Of a stretch of DNA of 64,000 nucleotides, positions 37,655 through 46,777 are shown in pieces. The position numbers and the translations under genes were made by a program. Source of the DNA: Bog-756 sp963710495. GTDB taxonomy: Bacteria; Actinomycetota; Acidimicrobiia; Acidimicrobiales; RAAP-2. Below the pieces are notes generated by a model that ran no database searches, was not told where the DNA came from, and saw only the letters and a list, made by a program, of their open reading frames with translations. The stretch is from assembly GCA_963710495.1 (NCBI GenBank), contig CAVQAI010000011.1, positions 124,001 through 188,000 on the forward strand, given 5' to 3'. Numbering within the stretch: position 1 is the stretch's first letter; each line of letters starts with the position of its first letter.

Positions 37655-38994
37655 CCGAAGATCCTCAACCCGCGGAGCGCGTCGCCGGCCAGGTGGCGGA
37701 GCTTCACGCCGTGGCGGGCCGCGGCCGCCCGGGTGAGCCGGAGGCCGCCGGGTTTCGGGGCCGGGTTGGTGACGGTGAACATCCCCTCGACCACGTCACA
37801 GATGATCCCCGGGTACCGTTGCTGGACGCGCTCGGAGAGCAGCAGGGCGGGCGCCTTGCGGAGGCGTTTGTGGTCGGCCAGGACGAACTGGCGCTCCAGG
37901 CTGGCCCGGTAGGGAGCGAGGCCCCGCGCCGAGCAGTCACCGGAGGCGATGGCGTGGTCGACCGCCTGCCCGGCGGCGAACCCCGAACCGATGGCGAAGT
38001 TGACCCCCTCGAGCCAGAGGCCGGCGGCCAGGGTCATCGCCGCCGCGTCACCCGCCACCACCATCCCGTCGGTGGCCAGCGAAGGCATGGCGTCGTAGCC
38101 CCCTTCGGGGATGAGATGGGCGGCGTACTCCCGCAGGGAGGAGCCCCGCAGATAGGGGGCCACCGACGGGTGGGCCTTGACGTCGGCCACCAGCTCCTCG
38201 GGCCTGACCCGGGCCGCGGCCAGGTGCGGGAGCGACAGCACCACTCCGACGCTCACCGTGTCGCGGTTGGTGTAGAGGAAGCCGCCCCCGGGAATGCCCC
38301 GGGTGCAGCCCAGCATCTCGATGTCGACACCTTCGTGGGGCCGGAGCCCGAACCGCTCGTCGATCACGTCGCGGCCGAGGTCGAGCACCTCCTTGACGCC
38401 CAGCGTGTGGTGGCCGGCGTCGGTATAGGGGTGGAGACCGGCTTCCTTGGCCAGGAACGAGTTCACCCCGTCGCAGGCGACCACGACCTTGGCCCGCAGC
38501 TCGGCACCGTCGCGGTCGGTGCGGACGCCCGCCACCCGCCCGGCGTCGTCCCGGAGCAGGCCGGTCGCCACGGTCGAGGTCAGCAAATGTGCCCCGGCGT
38601 CGGTGGCCTTGCCGGCCAGCCACGAGTCGAATGCCGACCGGAGCGTGGTCATGCCGTTGAACGGCGCCGACCCCCACGCATCGGTGCGGAAGTCGACGGA
38701 CACGGACTGCGATCCGGTCAACATGGCGGTCGAGCGTCGCACCACCCATCGCTCGACGGGGACCTCCTCCCACCAGTGGGGCACGATCTCGTCCAGTATC
38801 CGTCCGTAGACCACGCCGCCGTACACGTTCTTCGAACCGGCGAACGGGCCGCGCTCCACGACGACGACCGAGCGCCCCGCTCGGGCCAGAGCCAGGGCCG
38901 CCGCCGACCCGGCCGGACCGGCCCCGACCACCACCGCGTCGAAGCCGTCGGCTGCCCCCGGATCGGGCCCGAAATGACCGTCGCGCTCAGCCAT
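37651..38994 (-). CDS. FixC-like FAD-dependent oxidoreductase (ETF:quinone oxidoreductase type)
   Basis: A 447-residue flavoprotein. The N-terminal dinucleotide site is VVVGAGPAGSAAALALARAG followed by VVVVERG; the mid-protein VACDGVNS and the VVAGDAA motif near residue 310 bind FAD. The length and a membrane-facing loop region match FixC/ETF-QO, which feeds electrons to the quinone pool. With ETF-alpha/beta and FixX in the same operon, this probably re-oxidises mycofactocin-linked enzymes; that is inference. Confidence 0.88.
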   Translation of the reverse strand: MAERDGHFGPDPGAADGFDAVVVGAGPAGSAAALALARAGRSVVVVERGPFAGSKNVYGGVVYGRILDEIVPHWWEEVPVERWVVRRSTAMLTGSQSVSVDFRTDAWGSAPFNGMTTLRSAFDSWLAGKATDAGAHLLTSTVATGLLRDDAGRVAGVRTDRDGAELRAKVVVACDGVNSFLAKEAGLHPYTDAGHHTLGVKEVLDLGRDVIDERFGLRPHEGVDIEMLGCTRGIPGGGFLYTNRDTVSVGVVLSLPHLAAARVRPEELVADVKAHPSVAPYLRGSSLREYAAHLIPEGGYDAMPSLATDGMVVAGDAAAMTLAAGLWLEGVNFAIGSGFAAGQAVDHAIASGDCSARGLAPYRASLERQFVLADHKRLRKAPALLLSERVQQRYPGIICDVVEGMFTVTNPAPKPGGLRLTRAAAARHGVKLRHLAGDALRGLRIFG

Positions 38995-40090
38995 TCCCGA
39001 GAGCTTCCCTCGTCGGCGTCCCGACGCCGTTCGTCGTCACCCCGAACCGCCGGGCCAGCTCGACCAGCAGCGGCCAGGCGTCGGTGATCAGGCCGAAGTC
39101 GGCCGTGGCGGTCATCGGGCAGGCACCGTCGGTGTTGACGCTGACGATGTGGCCTGGGGAACCGAGACCACCCAGGTGCTGGGTGGCGCCCGAGATCCCG
39201 AAGGCCACGTACAGCTCGGGGTTGACGGTCACGCCGGTTGTGCCGATCTGGCGCTCGTACCCCGTCCACCCGGCGTCGGTGGCGACCCGGGTGGCGCCGG
39301 CCGAGCCGCCGATGGCCGCGGCCACCTGGGCCAGCAGCTCGAATCGGGCGCCGGCCTCGCCGTCGTCGGCTCCGGCCGCCAGGCCCGCCCCTCCGGCGAC
39401 CACCCGCGTCGCCTCGGCCAGATCCATGGTGCGGACGTCGGGCTCGAGCAGCGCCAGGGTCTCGGGATCGGGCCCGACCGGCCCCGGGGTGGCCCACTCG
39501 CCCATCGGCGCCGGCAGTGGCTCGACCCGGGGCTCGGGACCGGCCGGGGCGTCGGAGTGGGGCGAGGCGAGCAGAGTCACGACGGCCGGCCCGGCCACCT
39601 CCACCGGCACGAGCACGCGGTCGTCAAGACGGGCCACGGTGGCGCGGACCATCACCCCGCCCTCCGGTTCCACACCGGTCGGTTCACCTGCGCCGGGCGC
39701 CTGGCGCCGTCGGCAGCTGGCGTCGACGGCTCCGGCGACTAGCGGTCGCCCCAAAGTGGAGGCCAGCCGTGGCGCCAGGTCTCGCCCGTCGGGAGAGGCG
39801 GGCAGCACCAGCAGCGGGATGGGCCCGACCACGTCCGCCAGAGTGGCGGCCAGCCGGGCCGGCTGCAGACCCGGTCCCGTCTCGGCCCAGAAGGCGCGGC
39901 GGGCGTGGCGGAGGCGGCGGGCCCCCTCCTCGGCGGCCGAACCCACCACGATGGCGGTCCCGCCGGCCTCGGTCAGCGCCGCCCAGGCGCCGACCGGGAG
40001 GCGCCCCTCCCGGGCCACCAGGATGGCTGCCGCGTCACCCACCTCCCCGAGCGGCCGATTCACCGCGGTCGCCGGTGCCATGCCGTTCAC
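38987..40090 (-). CDS. Electron transfer flavoprotein alpha-like subunit of the mycofactocin cluster
   Basis: A 367-residue ETF-alpha/FixB protein. The C-terminal FAD domain is plain: VGPDPETLALLEPDVRTMDL, VVAGGAGLA, GWTGYERQIGTTGVTVNPEL, GISGATQHLGGLG, and the end motif VSVNTDGACPMTATADFGLI. GTG 40090 overlaps the upstream OYE gene by 4 nt and is preferred over ATG 40081. Its stop lies 8 nt inside the FixC-like gene, so coupling is strong. Confidence 0.9.
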   Translation of the reverse strand: MNGMAPATAVNRPLGEVGDAAAILVAREGRLPVGAWAALTEAGGTAIVVGSAAEEGARRLRHARRAFWAETGPGLQPARLAATLADVVGPIPLLVLPASPDGRDLAPRLASTLGRPLVAGAVDASCRRRQAPGAGEPTGVEPEGGVMVRATVARLDDRVLVPVEVAGPAVVTLLASPHSDAPAGPEPRVEPLPAPMGEWATPGPVGPDPETLALLEPDVRTMDLAEATRVVAGGAGLAAGADDGEAGARFELLAQVAAAIGGSAGATRVATDAGWTGYERQIGTTGVTVNPELYVAFGISGATQHLGGLGSPGHIVSVNTDGACPMTATADFGLITDAWPLLVELARRFGVTTNGVGTPTREALGNG

Positions 40091-42054
40091 AGCGACACCG
40101 CCACCCGGTGGCCCTCGATGACCGCGGCATGGGCCCGCCGGGGGGCGATGCAGTCCCCGACGCGGAACACCGGTGCCGGGCCGTCCCGGAGGGCCCGCCA
40201 CAGCTCGTCCTCGGGTTGCTGGTGGACGGAGCAGACCACCCAGTCCGTGGCGCGTTCGTGCTCCGAGCCGGTCGGGTGGTGTTGGAGCAGGAGCAGCGGC
40301 CCGTCGCTCCCGTCGGGTCGGTGGCCGACACCCATGGGCACCAGGTCCACGCTCTGACGGATGCCCTTGGCGTGGGCCTTCACGTTCCACGTCTCGAGGT
40401 CGAGGGTGATCCCGAGGTCCTGGCCCACGACCATGGCGTTCGTGACGATCTCGACCTGGCAACCCCGATCGGCCAGCCACTCGGCGGTGGAGGTGCCCTG
40501 GTGGAACCCGAGCTCGTCGATCACGACCACGTCGCCAACGGGGTGCACCCGACCCTCGAGGACGTCTCGGACGTCGACCACCCGGAGATGGTCGCCGGCC
40601 CACCACGGCCTGGCCGGGCGGGCCCCGGTGGCGACGACGACGGCGTCGGGCTGTTCGCTCCGGACGGACTCGGCGGTTGCCTCCGATCCGGTGCGCAACT
40701 CGACGCCTTCCCGCTGGGCGGCGACGACCAGATTGCGGGTGATGTCGAGGAACTCGGCCCGGCTCGGCACCCCGGCCGCCACCAGGACCTGCCCGCCCAG
40801 TCGCTCGCCCCGCTCGAACAGGGTCACGCGGTGACCGCGCCCGGCGGCCGTGACCGCAGCCTGCAGTCCACCGGGGCCACCACCCACCACTACCACCCGG
40901 CGCCGGCGGGTCGGCGCCGGGACCGGGGCCGACTCCAGGCCGGTCCTCGGGTTCTCGATGCAACCGAGCCACCGGTTGAGGCCCATGCGGCCCACGCACT
41001 CCTGGTTGCACGACAGGCAGGTGCGGATGTCGCCGGCGTGCCCGGACCGGGCCTTGGCCCCGAAGTCGGGGTCGGCGATCTGACCTCGCACGACGCCGAC
41101 CAGATCGCAGAGGCCTTCCTCCAGGGCCCGGTCGGCCTGGCGGGGGTCCTTGAAGCGCCCCACGCCGACCACCGGCACTCCCACGGCCCGCCGGATGGCG
41201 CTCGGTATGAACATGGCGTACCCCGGCGGCACCTGCATGCTGGCCTCGATCATGTACAGGGTGGCGGTGGCGACGCCGATCGAGGTGTTGATGTAGTCGA
41301 CCTTGCCGGTGGTATCCGCCAGGCGGGCCACCGCCACGGCGTCGTCGATGTCGGTGCCTCCTTCGATGAGCTCGTCACCGCAGATCCGCACGCCGAGCGC
41401 CCGGTCGGGACCGATGGCCTCTCGCACCGCGTCGACCAGCTCGAGCAAGAGTCGGGCCCGGTTGGCCAGGGAGCCGCCGTATTCGTCGTCTCGGTGATTG
41501 GTGGCGGGCGAGAGGAAGCCCCGCACGATGGAGGAGTGCGAGCACTGGAGCTCGATGCCGTCGAAGCCCCCCTCCATGCAGTGGGTGGCCACCAGCGCGT
41601 ATCCGGCCACGATCTCTCGGATCTCGTCGGGCTCGACCGCCTTCGGCACCTCGCGGAACAGCGGGTCGGCGACGGGGCTCGGGGCCCAGACGGGCAGGCG
41701 GGAGTACATGCTCGAGGCCTGGCCGCCGTTGTGGTTGATCTGGGCCAGGATGGGAACGCCGTACTTGTGGACGGCGTCGGTGATGCGCTGGTACCCGATC
41801 ACCACCTCGGGGTTGAACCCGTGGATGAGCTTCTCGTAGGGCCAGTCGGTCGGGTGGGTGGAGTGCTCCTCGGTGATGATGAGACCGGCTCCTCCGGCGG
41901 CGCGGGCGGCGTAGTAGGCGGCGTGTTGCTCCGTGGGCAGGCCCGAGGTGGCGTAGTTGGTGAGATGGGCCGAGAAGACGATCCGGTTGGGGATGGTGAC
42001 CGGACCGAGGCGCAATGGCGTGAAGAGGTAACGGTACGTGGAACCGATGCTCAT
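40087..42054 (-). CDS. FadH/OYE-family oxidoreductase 2 of the mycofactocin system
   Basis: A 655-residue 2,4-dienoyl-CoA-reductase-like enzyme with three parts: an OYE-type FMN barrel (residues 1-350; SSIVRGFLSPATNHRDDEYG), a 4Fe-4S site CLSCNQECVGRMGLNRWLGC, and a C-terminal FAD/NADPH module (VVVGGGPGGLQAA, VATGARPARPWW). Such proteins move electrons from NAD(P)H through FAD and Fe-S to FMN and reduce C=C bonds. The pair of these is a known mark of actinobacterial mycofactocin loci. The true substrate is not known. Confidence 0.9.
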   Translation of the reverse strand: MSIGSTYRYLFTPLRLGPVTIPNRIVFSAHLTNYATSGLPTEQHAAYYAARAAGGAGLIITEEHSTHPTDWPYEKLIHGFNPEVVIGYQRITDAVHKYGVPILAQINHNGGQASSMYSRLPVWAPSPVADPLFREVPKAVEPDEIREIVAGYALVATHCMEGGFDGIELQCSHSSIVRGFLSPATNHRDDEYGGSLANRARLLLELVDAVREAIGPDRALGVRICGDELIEGGTDIDDAVAVARLADTTGKVDYINTSIGVATATLYMIEASMQVPPGYAMFIPSAIRRAVGVPVVGVGRFKDPRQADRALEEGLCDLVGVVRGQIADPDFGAKARSGHAGDIRTCLSCNQECVGRMGLNRWLGCIENPRTGLESAPVPAPTRRRRVVVVGGGPGGLQAAVTAAGRGHRVTLFERGERLGGQVLVAAGVPSRAEFLDITRNLVVAAQREGVELRTGSEATAESVRSEQPDAVVVATGARPARPWWAGDHLRVVDVRDVLEGRVHPVGDVVVIDELGFHQGTSTAEWLADRGCQVEIVTNAMVVGQDLGITLDLETWNVKAHAKGIRQSVDLVPMGVGHRPDGSDGPLLLLQHHPTGSEHERATDWVVCSVHQQPEDELWRALRDGPAPVFRVGDCIAPRRAHAAVIEGHRVAVSL

Positions 42055-42058
42055 CGCT

Positions 42059-42898
42059 TCACCGGGCCGACGCGCCGGCGTCGACCGTCAGGGTCAGTCC
42101 GGTCACGTAGCGGGACTCGGCGGAGGCGAGGTACAGGACGGCGTCGCTCACATCGTCGGGGGTGAGTACATCGACCGCCAGGGAATTGAGGAAGATCGAA
42201 CCTGTCCGGGGGTCCGACTCGATGCGCTCGGTGAGCCCGGCCAGTCCCACCAGCATCGGGGTGTCGACCCCCGTGGGATGGATCGAGTTGACCCGGACAC
42301 CCCCACTGGCGAGCTCGTTGGCCAACATGCGCATGAGCCCGACCAGAGCGTGCTTGGACGCGACGTAGGGGGCGAGGAAGGGCTCGCCCTTGAGGCCGGC
42401 GACCGAGCTGATCAGGATGAGCGAACCCGCCGGGCTCTCGAGCAGGTGGGGGATCGAGGCTACGCAGGTGTTCCAGGCACCGCTCAGGTTGATGCCGATG
42501 ACGGCGTCCCACACGGCCGGGGTGACCTCGTCCCACCGCTGGACGGTACACACTCCGGCATTGGCCACTGCGATGTCGAGCCGGCCCAACTGCTGCACGC
42601 CGTCGGACACCGCCCCGGCCAGCGCGTCGGGGTCCCGCACGTCGATCCGGGCCGTGACCACCCGGGCCCCGGTGGCCGCCACCAGCCGGGCCGTCTCCTC
42701 GAGCTCGGCCGGTGTGGCCATCGGGTAGGGGATGTCGTCGACGTCGGCGCAACGGTCGACGGCGATGATGTCGGCTCCTTCGGCGGCCAGGCGGACCGAG
42801 TGGTTCCGGCCTTGGCCCCGAGCCGCTCCGGTCACCAGCGCCACCCGGCCGGCGACCCGCCCCGGCCGCGTGGCGAGCACCGGGTCGGCGGCGGTCAC
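42059..42898 (-). CDS. Mycofactocin-coupled SDR-family oxidoreductase
   Basis: A 279-residue short-chain dehydrogenase: TGAARGQGRNHSVRLA at the nucleotide site, IAVDRC plus the insertion DVDDIPYPMATPAELEET that marks mycofactocin-type SDRs, VANAG, and the Ser-Tyr-Lys triad (ISSVAG, then YVASKHA). These enzymes oxidise alcohols with a buried, non-exchanging NAD cofactor. It lies between the two OYE/FadH genes, overlapping one by 4 nt and 4 nt away from the other. Confidence 0.92.
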   Translation of the reverse strand: MTAADPVLATRPGRVAGRVALVTGAARGQGRNHSVRLAAEGADIIAVDRCADVDDIPYPMATPAELEETARLVAATGARVVTARIDVRDPDALAGAVSDGVQQLGRLDIAVANAGVCTVQRWDEVTPAVWDAVIGINLSGAWNTCVASIPHLLESPAGSLILISSVAGLKGEPFLAPYVASKHALVGLMRMLANELASGGVRVNSIHPTGVDTPMLVGLAGLTERIESDPRTGSIFLNSLAVDVLTPDDVSDAVLYLASAESRYVTGLTLTVDAGASAR

Positions 42899-44871
42899 CC
42901 GGCCACCCCGGCGGTGGCGCGACGAACGCCCGGGGTGGGCGCCCCGGCGATGTCGAGCGCCTGGCGGCGGCCTTCGAGCACCGCCTCGAGCACCGTGCGA
43001 GGGGCGATGCAGTCGCCCGCCCGCCGGGTACCCGGTCGCGACCGGTAGAGCGTGTCCTCGGGCAGACGGTGGCCGCAGTCGACGACGGCGGCACAGGCCA
43101 GCGAACGCTGCTCGCCGGTCCAGACATCCTCCAGGACGACCCGACCCGCTCCGACCCGATCCAGCCGTGCCCGGAGCTCGCGCTGCACGCCGGCCCGCTG
43201 CAATCGGGTGTTGGCATCGGCGAGGTCACCCGTACGGGACAGGAGCGACCCCGCCACCTGGTCCTGGGTGACGAGCGAGACATGGCGGCCCGCCTCGGCC
43301 AGCCACTCGGCCATGGCGACCCCGATCGGACCGCCGATCGGATCGTGGACGAGGACCGGGCCCTCGGGCAGCCGGCCCGGTCCACCCTCGAGGACGGCCG
43401 ATGCGTCGACGCGCACAGGCCCGCCGTCGGGGTCCTCGCCGACCGGCGCGGCCCGGCCCCCGGTGGCCAGCACCACCTCCTCGCCCCGTGTCCTGGCCTC
43501 GTCGAGCTCGGCCTCGTCGACCTCGCGCCCGGTCTCCAGCCTGACTCCCAAGGTCTGGCACTCGGCGAGGAGCCAGGCACCGAGCTCGGCCAGCCGCGTC
43601 CGGCCCGGTCCGGTCGAGGCGAGGCGGAGCGCGCCACCGGGTCGTTCCTCCCGCTCGACGATCCGCACCCGGTGGCCCCGTCCGGCCAGGACCCGGGCGC
43701 ATTCGAGACCGGCGGGCCCGGCGCCGACCACCAGTACGTTCTGCTTGTCCTCGTCGGTGCCATCGGGGTCCGGCTCGACGGTTTCGTAGCCGCTGCGTGG
43801 TTCGCCCACGCAGGTGACCACCGGATTCCGGTCGTCCCGGACGCGGCAGGTCTGGTTGCAGAGAATGCAGGGACGGACGCGGTGGGAGAGGCCCCGGCGG
43901 ACCCGGTCGACCAGGCGGGGGTCGGCGATCTGCGCCCTGGTCATCTCCACCGCGTCGCACGCCTGGCCGGCGAGGGCCTCCTCGGCCACGGTCGGTTCGA
44001 CCACGCTGCCCTGGAGCGCCACCAGGGTGCGTCCTTCGGCCGCGGCGCGCATCCGGCGGCACAGGTCGAGGTTGTAGGCGACCGGGGTGTGGGCGTCGGG
44101 CCGGTAGGCCGAAGCCGAGAAGGGCCCACCCCGCACCACCACGATCAGGTCGACCAGTTCGGCGAGGACGGCCACCTGCTCGGCCGCCATGTCGGGGGTG
44201 ACGCCGGCCCAGGGGGCCAGCTCGTCGCAGGACAGACGGAGGGACAGGATGCGCCCGTGGCCGAGGCCGGTCCGCACGGCGCCGAGCACGTCGCCCGTGA
44301 GGCGGAGGCGATCCGTTCCGTATCCGTCCTGACGGTGGTTGGTGAGGCCCGAGTGGAACTGTCGCAGGAGCGAGGTCGGGCCGGCATCGACCTCGACGCC
44401 GTCGAGCCCGGCATCGACGGCCAGCCGGGCGGCGGTGGCGAACCCGTCGACGACCTCGAGGACGTCCTCCGGCTCCATCTCCATCGGCATCTCGCGGCTG
44501 ACCACGTCGGCCACCCGGGAGGGTGCCCACAGGACCGACTGGGAGTGGGCACTGGATCCCTGGGCTCCGCAATGGCCCAGTCCGGCCAGCACCAGGGTCC
44601 CGTACGGCCGGCAGGCCGCCACCACCTCGGCCCAGCCCGGCCCGCAGGACTCAGCCAACGGGGCCCGCTCGTAGGGCCAGTCCGAGCGATGCACCGAGGC
44701 CGTCTCGGTGACCACCATGCCGGCGCCCCCCGACGCCCGGGCCAGGTAGTAGGCCACGTGGCGATCGCTCAGCCGGCGGCCGTCCCCCAGGTTGGTCTCG
44801 TGCGGGCCGAAGATCACCCGGGAGGGCGCGGTTCGCCCGGCCACTACCACCGGATCGGTCAGGCTGGCCAC
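42895..44871 (-). CDS. FadH/OYE-family oxidoreductase 1 of the mycofactocin system
   Basis: A 658-residue three-part enzyme like its paralogue three kilobases downstream: OYE-like FMN barrel, 4Fe-4S site CILCNQTCRVRDDRNPVVTC, and an FAD/NADPH module (LVVGAGPAGLECARVLAGRG, VLATGGRAAPVG). It follows mftC by 3 nt. Sequence divergence from the second copy is high, so the two are not recent duplicates and probably have different substrates or roles. Confidence 0.9.
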   Translation of the reverse strand: MASLTDPVVVAGRTAPSRVIFGPHETNLGDGRRLSDRHVAYYLARASGGAGMVVTETASVHRSDWPYERAPLAESCGPGWAEVVAACRPYGTLVLAGLGHCGAQGSSAHSQSVLWAPSRVADVVSREMPMEMEPEDVLEVVDGFATAARLAVDAGLDGVEVDAGPTSLLRQFHSGLTNHRQDGYGTDRLRLTGDVLGAVRTGLGHGRILSLRLSCDELAPWAGVTPDMAAEQVAVLAELVDLIVVVRGGPFSASAYRPDAHTPVAYNLDLCRRMRAAAEGRTLVALQGSVVEPTVAEEALAGQACDAVEMTRAQIADPRLVDRVRRGLSHRVRPCILCNQTCRVRDDRNPVVTCVGEPRSGYETVEPDPDGTDEDKQNVLVVGAGPAGLECARVLAGRGHRVRIVEREERPGGALRLASTGPGRTRLAELGAWLLAECQTLGVRLETGREVDEAELDEARTRGEEVVLATGGRAAPVGEDPDGGPVRVDASAVLEGGPGRLPEGPVLVHDPIGGPIGVAMAEWLAEAGRHVSLVTQDQVAGSLLSRTGDLADANTRLQRAGVQRELRARLDRVGAGRVVLEDVWTGEQRSLACAAVVDCGHRLPEDTLYRSRPGTRRAGDCIAPRTVLEAVLEGRRQALDIAGAPTPGVRRATAGVAG

Positions 44872-44874
44872 CGG

Positions 44875-46113
44875 TCAGCAGGACAGCGGGACGGGTGACA
44901 GGCCGGCGAGCGGGCTCTCGTCGCAGGCCCGGTCGGGCCGCCGCGGCCGCATGGTCACCGGTACGCGTCGCCGCGCCAGGGAGTGGTCCGGGGACGGCAC
45001 CGGGCGGGTCGCCGGCTCTCCGCCCTTCGACGCCGTTCCGCCGTGGCCGAGCACGCATTCGGGATCCGGTCCCTCGAGCGGCAGTCCGGTAAAGAACTTG
45101 GCAGCCATGCACCCGCCGCGACAGGTGTCGTAGTGCCCGCAGGACCCACAGGCCCCGGCATTCTGGGGCTGCCGGAGGCGGGCGAAGAGGTCGGCATCGC
45201 GCCAGACACCGGCGAAGCCCCTCGGTGTCCGGACATTGCCGGCCCGGAACTCCTCGTGGATGGTGAACGGGCAGGCGTAGACGTCACCAACCGGGTCGAT
45301 GAGACAGACCACCCGACCCGCGCCGCACAGATTGAGGCCGGGGAGGGGCTCGCCGTACCCGGCCAGATGGAAGAAGGAGTCGCCGGTGAGGACCTGCTCT
45401 CCTTTGGCCAGGAGCCAGTCGTACAGCTGGCGCTGCTGCTCGGCCGTCGGGTGCAGTTCGGGCCAGACATCGGCCCCCCGTCCCGACGGGCGGAGCCGGG
45501 TCAACCGGAGTTGGGCTCCGAACCGCTCGGCCAGAGCGTTGAAGGCGTCCAGCTGGCTCACGTTGTGCCGGGTGATCACCACCGAGAGCTTGAAGCCGGC
45601 GAAGCCGGCTTCGGCGAGGTGCTCCATGGCCCGGATGGCCGTGGCATAGGAGCCGGGTCCCCGGATGGCGTCGTTCACTTCGGCGCTGGCGCCGTCGAGC
45701 GAGATCTGGACATCCACGTAGTCGGAGGCGGCCAAGCGACCGGCGATCGCCGGCGTGATCCGGGACCCGTTGGTCGAGAACTTCACCCCGACGTGATGGT
45801 CGGTGGCATAGGACACCAGCTCCCAAAAGTCGGGCCGCACGGTGGGCTCACCGCCACCGATGTTGACGTAGAAGATCTGCATCCGTTCGAACTCGTCGAT
45901 CAGCGCCTTGCACTCGTCGGTGCCCAGCTCGTCGGGATCCCGGCGGCCGGAGCTCGACAGGCAGTGCACGCAGGCCAGGTTGCAGGCGTACGTCAGCTCC
46001 CAGGTGAGGCAGATCGGCGCGTCGAGCCCCCGCTCGAAGTGGTCGACCAGCCGGGCGACCTTGCCCCCGGCGGCGTCGGCGCCTGCGTCGGGTCGGGCCG
46101 CGACGACCGTCAT
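44875..46113 (-). CDS. mftC: MftC, radical SAM/SPASM mycofactocin maturase
   Basis: A 412-residue radical SAM enzyme. The SAM cluster motif CNLACVHC lies at residues 44-51, with GGGEPTVRP for SAM binding. The C-terminal SPASM domain holds LNLCGAG, VYACPFTIHEEF and CGSCGHYDTCRGGCMAAKFF. MftC decarboxylates the C-terminal Tyr of MftA and then crosslinks it to the neighbouring Val. It needs MftB to present the peptide; mftB overlaps it by 4 nt. A basic/polar tail after the SPASM domain is longer than usual. Confidence 0.96.
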   Translation of the reverse strand: MTVVAARPDAGADAAGGKVARLVDHFERGLDAPICLTWELTYACNLACVHCLSSSGRRDPDELGTDECKALIDEFERMQIFYVNIGGGEPTVRPDFWELVSYATDHHVGVKFSTNGSRITPAIAGRLAASDYVDVQISLDGASAEVNDAIRGPGSYATAIRAMEHLAEAGFAGFKLSVVITRHNVSQLDAFNALAERFGAQLRLTRLRPSGRGADVWPELHPTAEQQRQLYDWLLAKGEQVLTGDSFFHLAGYGEPLPGLNLCGAGRVVCLIDPVGDVYACPFTIHEEFRAGNVRTPRGFAGVWRDADLFARLRQPQNAGACGSCGHYDTCRGGCMAAKFFTGLPLEGPDPECVLGHGGTASKGGEPATRPVPSPDHSLARRRVPVTMRPRRPDRACDESPLAGLSPVPLSC

Positions 46114-46439
46114 GGTCGATCCTCGGTGCCGACCGGACCCGGCTCGTCGCGTCGGCGGATCATGCCGGAGGCGGCCAGGGCGCCGAGCGCGTCCTCATAG
46201 TGGGCCCGCTCAGCGGGCCGCACCCCGGCGGCCCGGCAGGCGGCCTCCGCCGTCGGCTCGTCGGCCAGACGCTCGACGACCGCCACCAATGTCCGGCTCT
46301 TCAGGAACGACAGCCGTCGGGTCCCGAAGTGGTAGGCGAGGGCACCGAAGGGCTCGGGGCGCAGGGTCACCTGCGGGTGGAGGGCCCAGGGGCGTGCCGC
46401 GTCGAAGGCGGTGGTGCTCCTGGTGTCAGCGTGAGCCAT
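46110..46439 (-). CDS. mftB: MftB, peptide chaperone (RRE-type) for mycofactocin maturation
   Basis: A 109-residue protein starting at ATG 46439. It has the winged-helix PqqD-like pattern: ALHPQVTLRPEPFGALAYHF then FLKSRTLVAVVERLAD. MftB binds the MftA leader and delivers it to MftC. It lies 38 nt after mftA and overlaps mftC by 4 nt, so order and spacing match the standard mftABC core. Confidence 0.94.
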   Translation of the reverse strand: MAHADTRSTTAFDAARPWALHPQVTLRPEPFGALAYHFGTRRLSFLKSRTLVAVVERLADEPTAEAACRAAGVRPAERAHYEDALGALAASGMIRRRDEPGPVGTEDRP

Positions 46440-46477
46440 GAGGCCGGGGCTCCGGTCGGGTGGGGCGACGGGACCGG

Positions 46478-46696
46478 TCAGTAGACGCCGCACATGCCGT
46501 CGATCGAGATCTCCTCGACGAGCAGTTCGGCCTCGACCAGGGCGGCCCCGTCCCGCTCGGGCCCGCTCGGGGGACCCGCCCCCTCTCCCGGGGACGGCTC
46601 CTCGGTGGCGGTGGCGGTGGCGGTGGCCGCGGCAGTGGCGGTGGCCGCGGCAGTGGCCGTGGCCGCGGCAGTCGCGGTGGCGATCGGATCGGTCAT
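46478..46696 (-). CDS. mftA: MftA, mycofactocin precursor peptide with an unusually long leader
   Basis: A 72-residue precursor ending in the invariant core LVEEISIDGMCGVY, whose last Val-Tyr becomes the cofactor. Normal MftA peptides are about 30-40 residues. Here ATG 46696 is followed by roughly 30 residues of Ala/Thr repeats (MTDPIATATAAATATAAATA and so on), then EEPSPGEGAGPPSGPERDGA before the usual ELLVEEIS region. No other in-frame start lies between the repeat and the core apart from poor GTG candidates. The start sits opposite mftR across an 81-bp divergent promoter region. Confidence 0.95.
   Translation of the reverse strand: MTDPIATATAAATATAAATATAAATATATATEEPSPGEGAGPPSGPERDGAALVEAELLVEEISIDGMCGVY
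46603..46682. repeat. Coding repeat in mftA (Ala/Thr, 18-bp units)
   Basis: Three near-identical 18-bp units plus hexamer (GGTGGC) repeats. On the minus strand they encode ATATAA-type blocks of the MftA leader. Replication slippage could easily change the repeat number. Confidence 0.85.
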
Positions 46697-46777
46697 CGGG
46701 CCTCCCAGGCTCGGCCCGGCATGGCTCCGGGCGTCGATTGCGTTCCAATTTATAGCACCGGATGCCAAAATGTGGGA
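46697..46777. promoter_or_regulatory. Divergent promoter region between mftA and mftR
   Basis: 81 bp between the starts of the mycofactocin operon (leftward) and mftR (rightward). It contains the only AT-rich patch nearby, TTCCAATTTATAGC, which reads as a TATAAATTGGAA-type -10 candidate toward mftA. CCAATTTAT and CCAAAATGT form a direct repeat that might be an MftR site. mftR has little room for a leader and may be leaderless. Confidence 0.5.
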
